Assembly: GCA_013400115.1 (NCBI GenBank)
Contig: VXBP01005607.1
Span: 666,521-730,520 of the forward strand
Direction: 5' to 3'
Length of the DNA: 64,000 nucleotides
Source of the DNA: Rhinopomastus cyanomelas
Lineage: Eukaryota > Chordata > Aves > Bucerotiformes > Rhinopomastidae
The notes under the pieces are model-generated. The model saw only the letters and a program-made list of their open reading frames with translations. It did no database searches and was not told the origin of the DNA. A program made the translations under genes and the position numbers. This document shows positions 23,281 to 34,056 of the stretch, in pieces. Numbering within the stretch: the stretch's first letter is position 1; each line of letters starts with the position of its first letter.

Positions 23281-23671
23281 CAGTTTTATTGGGTGTAGCC
23301 CATTTTAGCCAGGTTTAACCCACAGTGGGAAGGACAAGTCCTGTGTCTTACATTTTATCTCTCCCCAGCACTTAAATTAAGACAGTTGCAGTTGTCTTTC
23401 CTGGGAAGAGTTTTTCAGCGTGTGAGTGGCTCATTCTATCACTGGCCACGTGAGCTGGAACTTGCCTTTTTGATTTCTGGAGATCACAAGGTATCGGCAG
23501 CTTGTATGTTCTCATCACTCAGAGCTCACTTCTCGCAGCTGTAAGTGCAGTCTTGTGCTGAGCGGGACTCAGACTGCAGCTGAACAGAGGATAATCAAAG
23601 GCTGGAGCACGTGTGTTTTCTAGTTCCTGTAGTCTAGGTGAGCTGTGCCTTAAAATAGCTCAGAATGGCTT

Positions 23672-23856
23672 CAGGCTTCAACAGGGGAGGTTTAGACTAG
23701 ACATCAGGAAAAATTCTTCACGAGGAGGTGTGTTTAAAAGTCCCTTAGATGTGATGTTGGGGGCTATCGTTTAGGGGTGAGCTTGTAGAGTAGGGTTGAT
23801 GGTTGGACTCAATGATCCCAAGGGTCTTTTCCAACCTGAATGGTTCTGTGATTCTG
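23672..23856 (+). mobile_element. CR1-like LINE 3' fragment, second subfamily
   Basis: Contains tttagactagacatcaggaa, a degenerate ttcttcacgaggaggt block, ttggactcaatgatcccaag and the tail tggttctgtgattct. It is the same subfamily as 15858 and 38144, in the opposite orientation. Confidence 0.88.
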
Positions 23857-24051
23857 ACTCTAGCTGCTGTAGCCATAAAGCCATAAGAAATTCCCCTATA
23901 CAGATCCCATTATGTAATGTAAGATGTAATGTGTCTAATTCATCCTTGGGGTGTCCTTAATGGTGTCAGCACTGCTTCATGAGAGATGGATTTGGCCTGG
24001 AGACACCACCACCATAAACCTGACTGTCTTCCACTGGTATTTCTCCCTCTG

Positions 24052-24153
24052 TCTCCAAAGCTTTGCTGAGACATGTCACTGTGATATATTAGTAGCCCAG
24101 GACTTTTTGATGACTCCAAGTTATTAGTAGTTGATGGCGTGTTTTCCTCAAAG
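24052..24153 (+). repeat. 102-bp dispersed repeat, copy 1 (not CR1)
   Basis: Starts tctccaaagctttgctgaga and ends ttttcctcaaag. It aligns without gaps to 26556-26657 at about 82 of 102 positions by hand, and the first 32 bases differ at only one. It has no CR1 signature and no tail. Confidence 0.85.
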
Positions 24154-26555
24154 GAATATGAAAAGTCTCATTTTCTGTTAGGACAGCTGTAAAAGCCCCC
24201 TCTAGAACTTACAGAAGTGGTGTCCTCTGACTTCACATGCTTGACCTTGCTCGCGGTACCGTGCACTAGCAGCACTTAGGAGATGAAGAACGCCCAGTGC
24301 TGACCGCTGCTTTCCACGTTGCCTGCCATCTCCACACCCTTTGCAGCACGAAGGCCAGCACCTCCTGTGTCAGCTCCTCACCGCACATGCAGAGCGCGGC
24401 ACGGCAGAGCCCTCGCATTAAGGCACAGAAGGGTGAACAGCCTCATCTGTTCCCTCAGCTGGGGTGTGGTGGCTTCTTGTTCCCCGTTCACGTTGTGTTT
24501 AAAACGCAAAATAAGTCCGATCCGCTGGCACTGCTGGCAGAGGTGAGCTGGCCACCCCGGCCACACCGAGACCGCTGTGTGGTTTGCAACCTGACAGACT
24601 GCACCCATGCCAGCACCCAGAGAAGAAAGTTCAAGAGAGAAGGTGCACGTCAGGTTACCAGTCCAAGGGTAGAGGAAAAACATCCTCAGAAAAATATTTT
24701 GGTTTCCATTCTGGAAACTTCACAGAGGGTGTTTCTGCTCTGTACTCAGAAGCATCCTTATGGGAGGAATGATCCATGGGCTCTCTGGGGGTGGGAGCTC
24801 CAAACTGTATGTCTTTGATGGCCTTTAGACTTTGTTAAAGCCCCCTCTGAGCAGTGACAGAGATCAATCAGAATGAAATTGGGAGAGTGGGAAGACAAGT
24901 TGCCAGATGGGACTTTTGATTTTGGTAGTATTTCTTCTAAACTTGAAAGGGGCAGCAGTTGTTTTGCTCACTTTTACGGAGACTCTCTCTGTTTGTGCTT
25001 CCTCAGTCATCACCTGTCTTAGCCAAGACTTTATTACGTGTGACAAAAGAAATATTGTAGATGTGCTGTGGCAGGCACAAAGCCTTTCTATGAACTTTGT
25101 GGGACACGTGGTCCGCCCAGGTTCATGTTGCTCGCCGCCTCTGCTCCTGAGCAAGTCCATGCTCTGAATTCTACTCTGACAGTGTGAAGTGCTGAGCAGG
25201 CTTGGACACCTCATCAGCTTTCTCAAACTCTGGTGTATTTAGGTCAGTCTTACCTTTTGTTCTATACCAGGTTTAGGTGTGTATGTAGTGCTTTCACACA
25301 CATACGTGGCGTCTAGATAGATACACATGTAGTGTATACGTATATTTTTGAGTGCTAAAAGTAGAGAAGTAGTCACTGAAGAAATACCCTACCTCTATTA
25401 ATAACACTTGAAAAGAGCAGAAGGCATGTAAAAGTTAAGTTTCACACTTCCTATTTCTTTCTCCTTGTTGTGTGTGCCATGAGGTCATGATTAATGGCTT
25501 TGGAGACGCTCGGAGGGCAGAAATCACTTGTGCGTTCAGTTCAGGAAGACTTCTCAATTGGCAGGGCCCAGGGGAACCAGCAGCTCTGGGTCTGGAAGGA
25601 CCCGTGATGTCATCTCATGTGGCCACAGGGTACGCAGCTGTTATCTCTTTAGGCATTATTCTTGGACAGCACAGAGGTGGGGGGCTTTTTTTTGGTGTCC
25701 CAAACACATTAATTCTGCCCTGAGCAGTGGAAAGATGCCCCACCCTCAGGGGAGGCTGTTTACAGTCGGGGGAGTCTTGATGCGCAGGACCAGGGGACTG
25801 CTGGGGATGTGCATGGGATAGGGCCACCAGGAAGGAGTCTAGATCTTACAGATGCACTTCTTGTGATACAAAATGAGTTCACAGGAACCTGTAAATGAAG
25901 TTTGCCTGAAATGAAGCTACCATGAGGTAGAGAAACATACACAGTAGAGAAATAGGATACTTTGACATTTATTCATGGCTTTCCTGGAGAGTCGTGGGCT
26001 GTATAAACTCGCCGCTATTGTGTTAGAGAAACCTTAGATTCCCCGAGGCCACAACTGCGACTGCAGTTGAACTCTGTTTGCTTTGAAGAAAGAAAAAGAA
26101 GTGGTAAATTTATTACACTACTGTAGCTCCCGTCCCTTCTGCACATAGAGGAAATTATGAACAAACACATTCAACAAATTTAAGAACTTATGGGCAAACT
26201 CATGATTTCCTGACCATTTCCAAAATGCAAAGTGTCTTTTGAGAATATGTCTTCTCTATCTGGAAGGAGGGCTGGAGTCAGTTGCCTTCTTCAGTCCTTT
26301 GGTTTCAGTGAAAGAAGATGCTATTGGAGATGTGTCTAGTAGTCTCTCTGGTGTCACTGATAAGCTCTGCAAGAGATAAGCCATCTCTGTTTCGCTTCTA
26401 ACCCAAGTGACTACGTTCAGAAGGCAGGGATAACCCACGTGTCGTCTTCTCCAGATGCTTTATTTCAATCTACCCAACTTTAACTCAGAATAATTGTGCG
26501 TTGTGTTTACAGCTCGATGTAGAGATTGCTTACTTATGTTTAGGTATCGTGTCCA
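24154..26555. other. Giant intron, block between the two 102-bp repeats
   Basis: About 2.4 kb without recognised repeats. It includes a 173-codon + strand frame (24297-24818) that resembles no family I know and shows no domain. It is best read as chance. Confidence 0.5.
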
Positions 26556-26657
26556 TCTCCAGAGCTTTGCTGAGACATGTCACTGTGGTATATTCACAGC
26601 CTAGTACTTTCTGATGGCTCTAAGTTGTTCGTGCTGTATGTGGTGTTCTCCTCAAAC
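26556..26657 (+). repeat. 102-bp dispersed repeat, copy 2 (not CR1)
   Basis: Starts tctccagagctttgctgaga and ends ttctcctcaaac. It has the same length and orientation as the copy 2.5 kb upstream. No third copy was noticed in the window. Confidence 0.85.
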
Positions 26658-28854
26658 AGACTGAAATGAAAACACAGAGAACCCAGGCAATAAGCATCCC
26701 AGTTCACAGTTAGACTGTGAGGAGTTCTGCTTCTTCATAGTGTCATTTCAGAAGCTAATTAAGCAGATGCTCAAGTAATTTGGGAAATCAAGCCTTAGAT
26801 TGCTCAGGTTTTCCCAGTCAGCATGAGCTTCAGTGTCAAGAGATAAATTTCCAGTAAGGAACAAGTATTTAGGATGAAAATGATGACATAAGTTAGACTC
26901 CCTTTAAAAACCAGAAATCAAACATTAGCTAAGAGCACAAAGCCCAAGCTGGAAATGTTGGAAAGTACAAGATGTCTAACTGCAGGGCTGCCTGTTTTGA
27001 GGAAGACAAAGCAAGGGATGTGCTTGAATTTTGACTCCTCGGATTCGTTTCCCATGACTGTGCTACTATTCAGGTCTTACTCTCATTTCTGTGTCGAAAC
27101 ATTCCCATTCCCATCCCTGTTGATCACACTCCAATCAAAAATTCAGTGCCCCAGCACTGGGGACAGGGAACAACTAGTGCCATATAAATTAAACAACGCG
27201 GGATGGATGTCTCAGTTTACGTGTAAATAACGTCAAAGTCGGGGTGTCTGACCTGGCTACGTTTCTTCGTGAGTATCACGGCTTTAACTTGCTAACAGCC
27301 TTATCCTGAGGAATGAAGAAAGATCTCTGGGTGCAGCTGAAACCGTGGGGTCCGCAGCAGAGGACCACCCTGAGTACAATGTCCACATTAATCTTTGCTC
27401 CTTTGCTCCAGCAGAAGGCTGGAGCTGCCTGCCAGAGCTAATGAACGGAGTCTGACTCTGCCACGTTAGGCTAGTGCCAAACACAAAGGCTGGTCACAAA
27501 TTACAGTTGCCTGATGGCTTCAGATACAAGCATTAGAAAAATATTTGTTTAGCAGTAGTAATTAGTCGGCAGTAGAGGCGAGTGTTACCGATGGCTTCAG
27601 AGCATTGAGGCGATCGTGGCTTTCTGTGCACAAGAAGCCCGTTGCCTACCTAGTGATTCATGAAAAGCAAAAAGAAGTGCTTTAGTTTCTCTGCTTCTAA
27701 AGGTGAGACCAACCCCAAGAAACCTCAGTCTTTACTGCAAACACTAGAACTACTTTTCCTCAAGTAAAGAACAGCAACAAAAATCTGACTGGAGAATTGT
27801 TTCTGGCTTGGATTAAGAGAACCCTTGCACACACGCAGCGCTTCGCTGAGCGGATTCTTTTCAGCCGAAACCTCAGCGGTGACATTAGAAGAAAACTCAG
27901 AACTGGCGCGGGGGAGCTCAGCAAATCACCAGGCAGCCCGGGCTGCTGAGATGCTTTCGTGCTTTAGCAGTGAACTCATACCTTGGGCTTTCGTATTCTC
28001 GGGGAGAAGAGCCCATAGTTCAGGGACCTGCTAGAAGCAGGATGGCTAAACGAAGCCCGACAGTAAGCAGTCCGCCTTGCTGGAGCGTGTCTTTGAGACT
28101 TGGCACAAGCGCGAGCCCCAAGTTGACTTTGTGCTGGTTGTAAGTGCTTGTCATCCCACAGATACCGCTGCAAATGCTCTGTCCTCTCTCCTTTCCTGCG
28201 CTGTCTGGGAGAGTGAGGACGAGGATACATCTGTGCGTTTTCATTTGCCTGACACGGGCTTTGCTGTGCTTTGCTTTCAGTAGCGTGGCTATCAGATGAA
28301 TGAGGTTGTACGCGCGCCAGCAGAGACGCAGAGCAGCCCATTACTTCATTGTGTGGTTGATTTGCTTGTTTGTTTTAAAGGTTTGCATGTATTAGTGAAT
28401 GCAAGGGGATGATAGCATCTCGTAATTGTGGTGCTGGCAGGAGCGATGCGAGCTCACCCGCACAGCCTGCCAAGGTACCTCTAGCCTCGGCTGGCTTGCA
28501 GCGCCTTTTTTTCCCCAGTCGTCCCACCGCCGTAGCGCAGAGCCAGAGAGCAGCTTCAGACTGTTCAGAACGGGTGTATGCAGTGAGACAGCAGCATTAA
28601 TTCTCCTGTCTGATGTGTGGGTTTGGACACATTTGTTGGCATCTGTAGTGCCAAGGCGTTTCATGTGGGTTCCTGCTGTGAAAGTCCCTTGTTCCACGTT
28701 TGCACTGATACAGCTGAAGAGATACGACCCAAGCTGGTCGTTCCATGAAAGATTTTGAGAGGGGTCTGCTGAGAGCAGAAAGTATGAGCAGGTTAAAAAG
28801 TGCTGGTGATCCCTGCCCCACAGGAGGATGGGCTTGATGGCTGCATATGTGCAG
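26658..28854. other. Giant intron, unique block
   Basis: AT-rich at 26660-26950. GC content and CpG rise moderately at 27820-28560, but less clearly than in the tract at 36.7 kb. No gene or repeat was recognised. Confidence 0.5.
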
Positions 28855-28949
28855 GCTCCTGTGCGGCGTGATCTAGGTGATCCTGCTGCGGCGGGGGCAT
28901 TGGACTAGATGGTCTTTCGAGGTCCCTCTCAGTCCCTAATGTTCTGTGA
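28855..28949 (+). mobile_element. CR1 LINE, 3'-end fragment
   Basis: The sequence gatctaggtgatcctgctgc, then cattggactagatggtcttt, ending taatgttctgtgac. About 95 bp, + orientation. Confidence 0.9.
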
Positions 28950-29199
28950 CAGCACAGAGAAATGTGAGAACATCCTAAAAAGCTGGTGGTAGTTTTAGTG
29001 CACAGGCTTTGCTTCAGTAACTGTCGCTCTACAGTTCCAAGGATTAATGAAAGGCATTGTGGTGAGGGCTTCCTCCGGTGCCTGTATCCTCTTGGCGTGG
29101 GTTCAAGGGTGGTAAGGACTTCAGCGGGGCAGCCTGGTGCTGTGACTTTTCAGAACTGGAGCAGCAGAGGATAGCTGGTCCTTGAACAATCCATTGTTT

Positions 29200-30010
29200 T
29201 TAAGGATGTCTTCCCCAATACCCGTGAAAGCACCTGTAGTTATGAAATTACCTAGTTAGTTAAGGTAACTCTCCAGGTTATTTTCTGTTTACTGGGTTGT
29301 TAGGGTACCTAATGCATCAATATGTGTAGAAGTGTTCAATGAGGCTGCCAAATTTTTTGCAAGATAAATAGTTTTACATGCTTCAGAGACAGACTCCAAT
29401 TGGCTAAGGAACTGGCCAAAGGCTAAAACTGTGACATCATTCTTGGCAAGTGATAAAGATGTACTTTTGTTAACAGACACTGTATAAAAAGTGCACTATA
29501 CTGCTTACAAGAAAAAACTCTTCTTCTAAGAATGATGAAATATCTTTTAGTCAAGAATTGTTTTGAAAAGAAATGCCATTTACTGGCCAGTCTTGTGTAT
29601 GAGTCTGCCTAATGTCCTTCCATAATTTTATATGCATTTAAATACTGTCGATACGTGTGACATACAGTCCTTCTAAATCAATGCCATTATTTAATGGATG
29701 GATAGAACAATTACCTATTAATTCCTCCATCAAACCCATGTTTGTGTAATAGACATGCTGTAATTGTCTTCTTGAGTCCACTCACATCCTTCAGCTTTCA
29801 GCAACGATGTTTTAACTTAATTCTAAGGACTGATTAAAACCATGTGCATTCAGGTTTAGATAGATGTGCTTACTGTAGGGCTGTTGAACCTGCAGAAAAT
29901 ATGTTTTTAATAATCCATTAGTGTTTAATTAGCATGCAATAACTGTCTTATTAAATCTAAATTAAAACCTTATTTGAGGCATGTAATTGAAAGTGCCACT
30001 GGGTAAAGTC
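29200..30010. promoter_or_regulatory. Candidate conserved non-coding element (long AT-rich repeat-free block)
   Basis: Some 800 bp of AT-rich sequence is free of CR1, with gaaattacctagttagttaa, aattacctattaattcctcc, gtttaattagcatgcaataa and ttaaatctaaattaaaacct. A tataaaaa lies at 29482. It has the typical look of an enhancer or CNE, but conservation is untested. Confidence 0.35.
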
Positions 30011-30093
30011 TAATCTGTCGGGGATGAATTTACATGGAAGAGCAGCACCAAGTGTTTCTGTCGTGCAGCTCTCAGGATCTTCCTAAACATTCG

Positions 30094-30127
30094 CTTACCC
30101 ATCACCCTGCAGCCTTGCAGCAAGCAG
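30094..30127 (+). repeat. 34-bp direct repeat, left copy (apparent target-site duplication)
   Basis: Begins cttacccatcaccctgcagc and ends cagcaagcag immediately before the CR1 at 30128. It matches 30301-30334 without gaps at 30 of 34 positions. Confidence 0.88.
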
Positions 30128-30300
30128 ATCACAGAACTTTAGGGACTGGAAGGGACCCCGAGAGATCATCTACTCCAATCCCTCTGCCACCAGCAGGATC
30201 ACCCAGACCAAGTCGCACAGCAACATGTCCAGGTGGGTTTTAACTGTCTCCAGAGAAGGAGACTCCACAACAGCCCTGGGCAGATGTTTCCAGTGCTCTG
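30128..30300 (-). mobile_element. CR1 LINE 3' fragment flanked by a long direct repeat
   Basis: The copy has the tail atcacagaactttaggga, then ccccgagagatcatctactc and ggagactccacaacagccct, and it is truncated at ccagtgctctg. The 173-bp insert is bounded exactly on both sides by copies of a 34-bp host sequence, listed separately. This defines both ends of the insertion unusually well. Confidence 0.93.
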
Positions 30301-30334
30301 CTTAACCATCACAATGCAGCCTTGCAGCAATCAG
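30301..30334 (+). repeat. 34-bp direct repeat, right copy (apparent target-site duplication)
   Basis: Begins cttaaccatcacaatgcagc and ends cagcaatcag immediately after the CR1. Its four mismatches to the left copy imply that the event is not recent. Confidence 0.88.
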
Positions 30335-31956
30335 TTCTCTGCAGGTACAGGGTGTGAAATGCCTTTTGGCTCAGAGTTGTCACCTTCTGAGAGTTCATTC
30401 TGATTTGAAAAATGATTCTCCGGATGCACGATGAAGAATTCCTAATCCTTAACCAGATGCCCAAATGTGTGTGGGACCCACTGAATGCTGCCCACTAGCC
30501 CGTGAGGAAGGCGAGCTGGTTTGCAAGGCAAACCACACAGCTGGGTGTCCCTCTGCACCTTCACTGAAAGGGAGACAGGCTTTTGTGGCTCCATCTCCTT
30601 ATAACAGAAGAGTGTTTATTATGTGTCGCTGTGTACGAGCTGCTGGAAGTAGACTGCAGCAGAAGGGGACTGGTTACAGAAATGGTGACACTTTCCACTG
30701 CCCAGAATCCATCCAGAAATGTGAATTAATAAAAGCTACTGGTGGGTTTGCTTCAGCGGGGCAGCCAGAGCAGTCTGTGTAAATTATCAAACCAATTTGC
30801 CTGTAAAATCCTAAACATCATTGGTTTGAGATTAATAGCTGCTCGGATCCCTGCAAAGATGTGTTTAATTAACTGGCCAGCAAATTTATAGCAGAAATCT
30901 CCTCTCAGATCTTCTTTAGAGAGTCCAAGTCTGCTGTTCCGCTTTGTCCCTCCCTGACAGTAAGTCTGCAGGTTTCCCCTGCAAACATGGGAAGTCCAAG
31001 AGGAGATGTAAGAGCTGCAGTTCAGAAGGTGAAACACAGGAGACAGTTTTCCCAGGACACTTTACGTGGGTGCTTGCCCATTGTCAGCCCCAGCCTGCTT
31101 TGGGTGCTATTCTCCATCAAGGTCCCTTTTGGAGGCTAATTGTTATCTCAGTAGTACCGTTATCATTGTCTTGATACAGACAATGTTCTTAGGAAGGCAA
31201 AGAAGTTCAGCAGACCAGGATTCGGCTGCGAACGATGGGGTAGATTCCAGATGTTGATGGGGCTGTCTAGGGATGCAAGACTGTGGTTTGGAAGGGAGCA
31301 AGGTGAGATGCACACAGGAGGCATCAGGGCTCACTTGGAGATGGAGCAAAGCAGGCTACCTAAACCCTGTGGTAGTAACCACCCAGGTACATGAGGTGTA
31401 GTCAACACAACTGACTGTGCCCCATTCTGTTACTGAAAGTCAACACTGAGATGATGACATGTCAGGGACGTAGCTGTGGCTGAGAACTGCTGAGCAGAGG
31501 ATGTGGGGTGCAGCATTATTTGATTGAATATCTTCTTCGTTTGAAATTGGTGGAGTGGCAGGTTCTATCTCTGGAAACTATCTGGGGTTTATTTGCGTAG
31601 CCCGGTTTGAGACATCTGTCTAAATCAGGAACCAAAGCAGCTAATTGGTTTAATTGAGCACTTAGGTTAAACAGTCTAACACTAGGTTTTCTGGGTGGCT
31701 CTCTGGTGGGGCCACTGGGCTGAGGACAGCAGATGCTCCCCAGCCAGGTGACTGATACAAGTGGAATGAGCGAGCACTCATCCCTTCAGAAGGTTCAACA
31801 GCGGGATGTTCAGTGCTCATCACTATGGTTACGTGTGGTTAAGTGCTCTCCAGGCCACAAAGCAGGACGCAGTAAACAGTGGAATATTGCTACCAGTTTG
31901 GGGTTAGAGCTTCAGCAAGGAGTTGATTTAGTATCTATGGTCCTGTGTTGACTTCA
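30335..31956. other. Giant intron, unique block
   Basis: No recognised repeat or gene. 30720-30930 is AT-rich, with gaattaataaaagctactgg and gatgtgtttaattaactggc, and may be regulatory. Confidence 0.5.
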
Positions 31957-32396
31957 GTGCAGAATTACAAAGATGATGAGGGAAGTAGAACCACCTCCCT
32001 TGTAAGGAAAGGCTGAGGGAGCTGGGTCTCTTGAGCTTGGAGAAACAGAGACTGAGGGGTGACCTCATTCATGTCTATAAATATGTGAAGGGTGGGTGTC
32101 AGGAGGATGGAGCCAGGCTCTGCTCAGTGTCACCTAATGATAGGACAAGGGGCAGCGGGTGTGAGTTGGAACAGAGGAGGTTCCACATCAATCTGAGAAG
32201 GAACTTCTTCCCAGTGAGGGTGACAGAGCACTGGAAGGGGCTGCCCATGGGTATTGTGGAGTCTCCTTCTCTGGAGATGTTTAAAACCCACCTGGATGTG
32301 TTCCTGTGCTTATGTGGTCTAGGTGATCCTGCTGTGGCAGGGGGATTGGAGTAGATGATCTTTCGACATCCCTTCCAATCCCTAATGTTCTGTGAT
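31957..32396 (+). mobile_element. CR1 LINE, about 440-bp 3' part
   Basis: Starts in the ORF2-end/UTR junction (aaggctgagggagctgggtc), continues through gataggacaaggggcagcgg, and runs to aatgttctgtgatctttc. It is in + orientation. The reading frame across it is a CR1 UTR artefact. Confidence 0.95.
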
Positions 32397-32418
32397 CTTT
32401 CCTCTTGGTGCAGGAAAC

Positions 32419-32489
32419 CTCCTCTGGCAAGGGCGTTGGGCTAGATGACCTCCAGAGGTCCCTTCCAACCCAGCTATGATAACTGTGAT
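32419..32489 (+). mobile_element. Older CR1 3'-end fragment
   Basis: The sequence gggcgttgggctagatgacc, then tccagaggtcccttccaacc and a degenerate tatgataactgtgat tail. It is a different subfamily from the copy directly upstream. Confidence 0.75.
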
Positions 32490-33920
32490 GGTTTCCTGTG
32501 CTCTTTGCTGCTTTTGCTAGTATTTTTAAGCAAAAGAAGCAGCTGTGGGATCACTGAGGACAAGGCTATTATCATGGTTATCAGAGAAACTACAAACTCT
32601 GGTTCCTGATAATTTTTTAACATTTGCCTACAAAATCAAGGTTACTGCAAAATGAAAAGCACACTTGCAGGTTGCAAGAAGCAGAAATATTTGGCTTTCA
32701 TTTGTAATCAGACAGGCTAAATATTCATGTTTGTGTGCCTAAATGAAACTTTTGTGTGCAGCCTTCTGCCCCATCTGCATGAATAGTGGCATTGTAGCAG
32801 GGTGAGGTCACTGCAGAAGGGAAAGTGAGGTAAGAACACAGCTGAATCTACAGCCTCCCTGCTACATGCTGCACCAGCCCGTCCTTAAAGGAACACGGTG
32901 CTCTGGCCCCAGCCCGAGTCACTGCGGGCGCTGCCTGCGCAGCCCGCACGGCACTCGGGGTGCGTTGCGGGCTCTGCTCTATGGTCTGATGCACAGTGTA
33001 TGGTTTCCTCTGCTTCTGCAAACTGTTCTTCAGAGACCTGTTTGCACATCTAATATAAGTCAAAATCCATATGGTTTATTTTAAAGCCTTCATTTAAAGA
33101 AAAATATAAACAGTTAAAGGCCTCATTCTGCTCTGACTTATGTGGCGTAAATCCTTAATAGTCCCATTGTAACACTCAGTGATGGTCAGAACTTGTGCAG
33201 CATCAGGAGGAGCAGCATTGGGCCCATCAAGGGGCTTCCCCCCCCAGTATTTTTAAAAGAAATGGCTCCAATTTATAAGGACCAGTGGTTTCCTGTTGGT
33301 GTCACCTCTGTACCCAGTGGGAGCTCCCCTGGTGCGCCTGTCCGAGACCTGGGCACTGGAAGAGTGGCACAGCAAAGCGGCGTCCGAGGAGCGCAAGGGT
33401 CGCTAAATCCGCGTGTCAGTTCATATTTCACCTATTCCTCGTGTTAACTTTAAAGGCCACATAAACAGGTTACCAAGGGTACGCTGGCAAATCGCCTCTG
33501 CTCGCCCACCTTCCTAATTGGAGCTCTGAGAACCTGGAAAAATCCGCCCGGTGTGCAAGCCCTTCTCGCCCTTTTTCCGCAAGTCTCTCCAAGCTCACAA
33601 CTGGGTAGACTTGGAGCAGCTGCTATGTCAAACAAGACAGTCCACCCCAGCCTCGCCACCCAGCGCGGGAGCCAGAAGGGCTCTGCTTTCATCCCACACC
33701 GCCTCTTGCTGTTCTGGCTTTCCAGGGTGGCTCCACGAGGTCCCAGCTAATCTGTCTGAAGGACACAAACCTTCGCGTTGGTGGCTGCCTTTGCCGCGTC
33801 ACGCGACAGCGAAGCCACCGTTCTTCTGGACCCAGACGTATCAGAGCAGCCTTTTCTGTCTCACCCATCAAACTCATCCCCTCAGGCAGCCTCTTATGGC
33901 CTTCAGGTCAGACCAATATT
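32490..33920. other. Giant intron, unique block
   Basis: AT-rich at 32590-32780 and 33040-33170, with mildly raised CpG at 33340-33840. No coding sequence was recognised, although several frames of 60-150 codons occur by composition. Confidence 0.5.
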
Positions 33921-34056
33921 ACAGTATCACAGTATCACAGTATTATCAAGGTTGGAAGAGACCTCATAGATCATCAAGTCCAACCTGTCACCACAGAGCT
34001 CAAGGCTAGACCATGGCACCAAGTGCCACGTCCAATCGTGCCTTGAACAGCTCCAG
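33921..34056 (-). mobile_element. CR1-like 3' fragment, third subfamily
   Basis: The tail is a tandem acagtatcacagtatcacag at 33921-33940, a different octamer from the usual one. Then come ggttggaagagacctcatag and caaggctagaccatggcac. This sequence type occurs in many non-galliform birds. It is in - orientation and truncated at cagctccag. Confidence 0.85.

Noticed and set aside
24297..24818. 173-codon + strand frame as a possible gene
   Set aside because: No recognisable family or domain and no splice context. The length is compatible with chance in GC-rich intronic DNA.
31957..32396. Frames with WMVFRGPFQSL- or RRFHINLRRNFF-like peptides recurring across the window
   Set aside because: These are translations of the CR1 3' UTR on one or the other strand. 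The same peptides appear at 4955, 13917, 32031, 45762, 47645 and 56617.
33921..34056. Endogenous retrovirus LTR suggested by a repeated tail acagtatcac
   Set aside because: There is no LTR pair, TG...CA ends, primer-binding site or gag/pol remnant. Core and tail fit a CR1 subfamily better.
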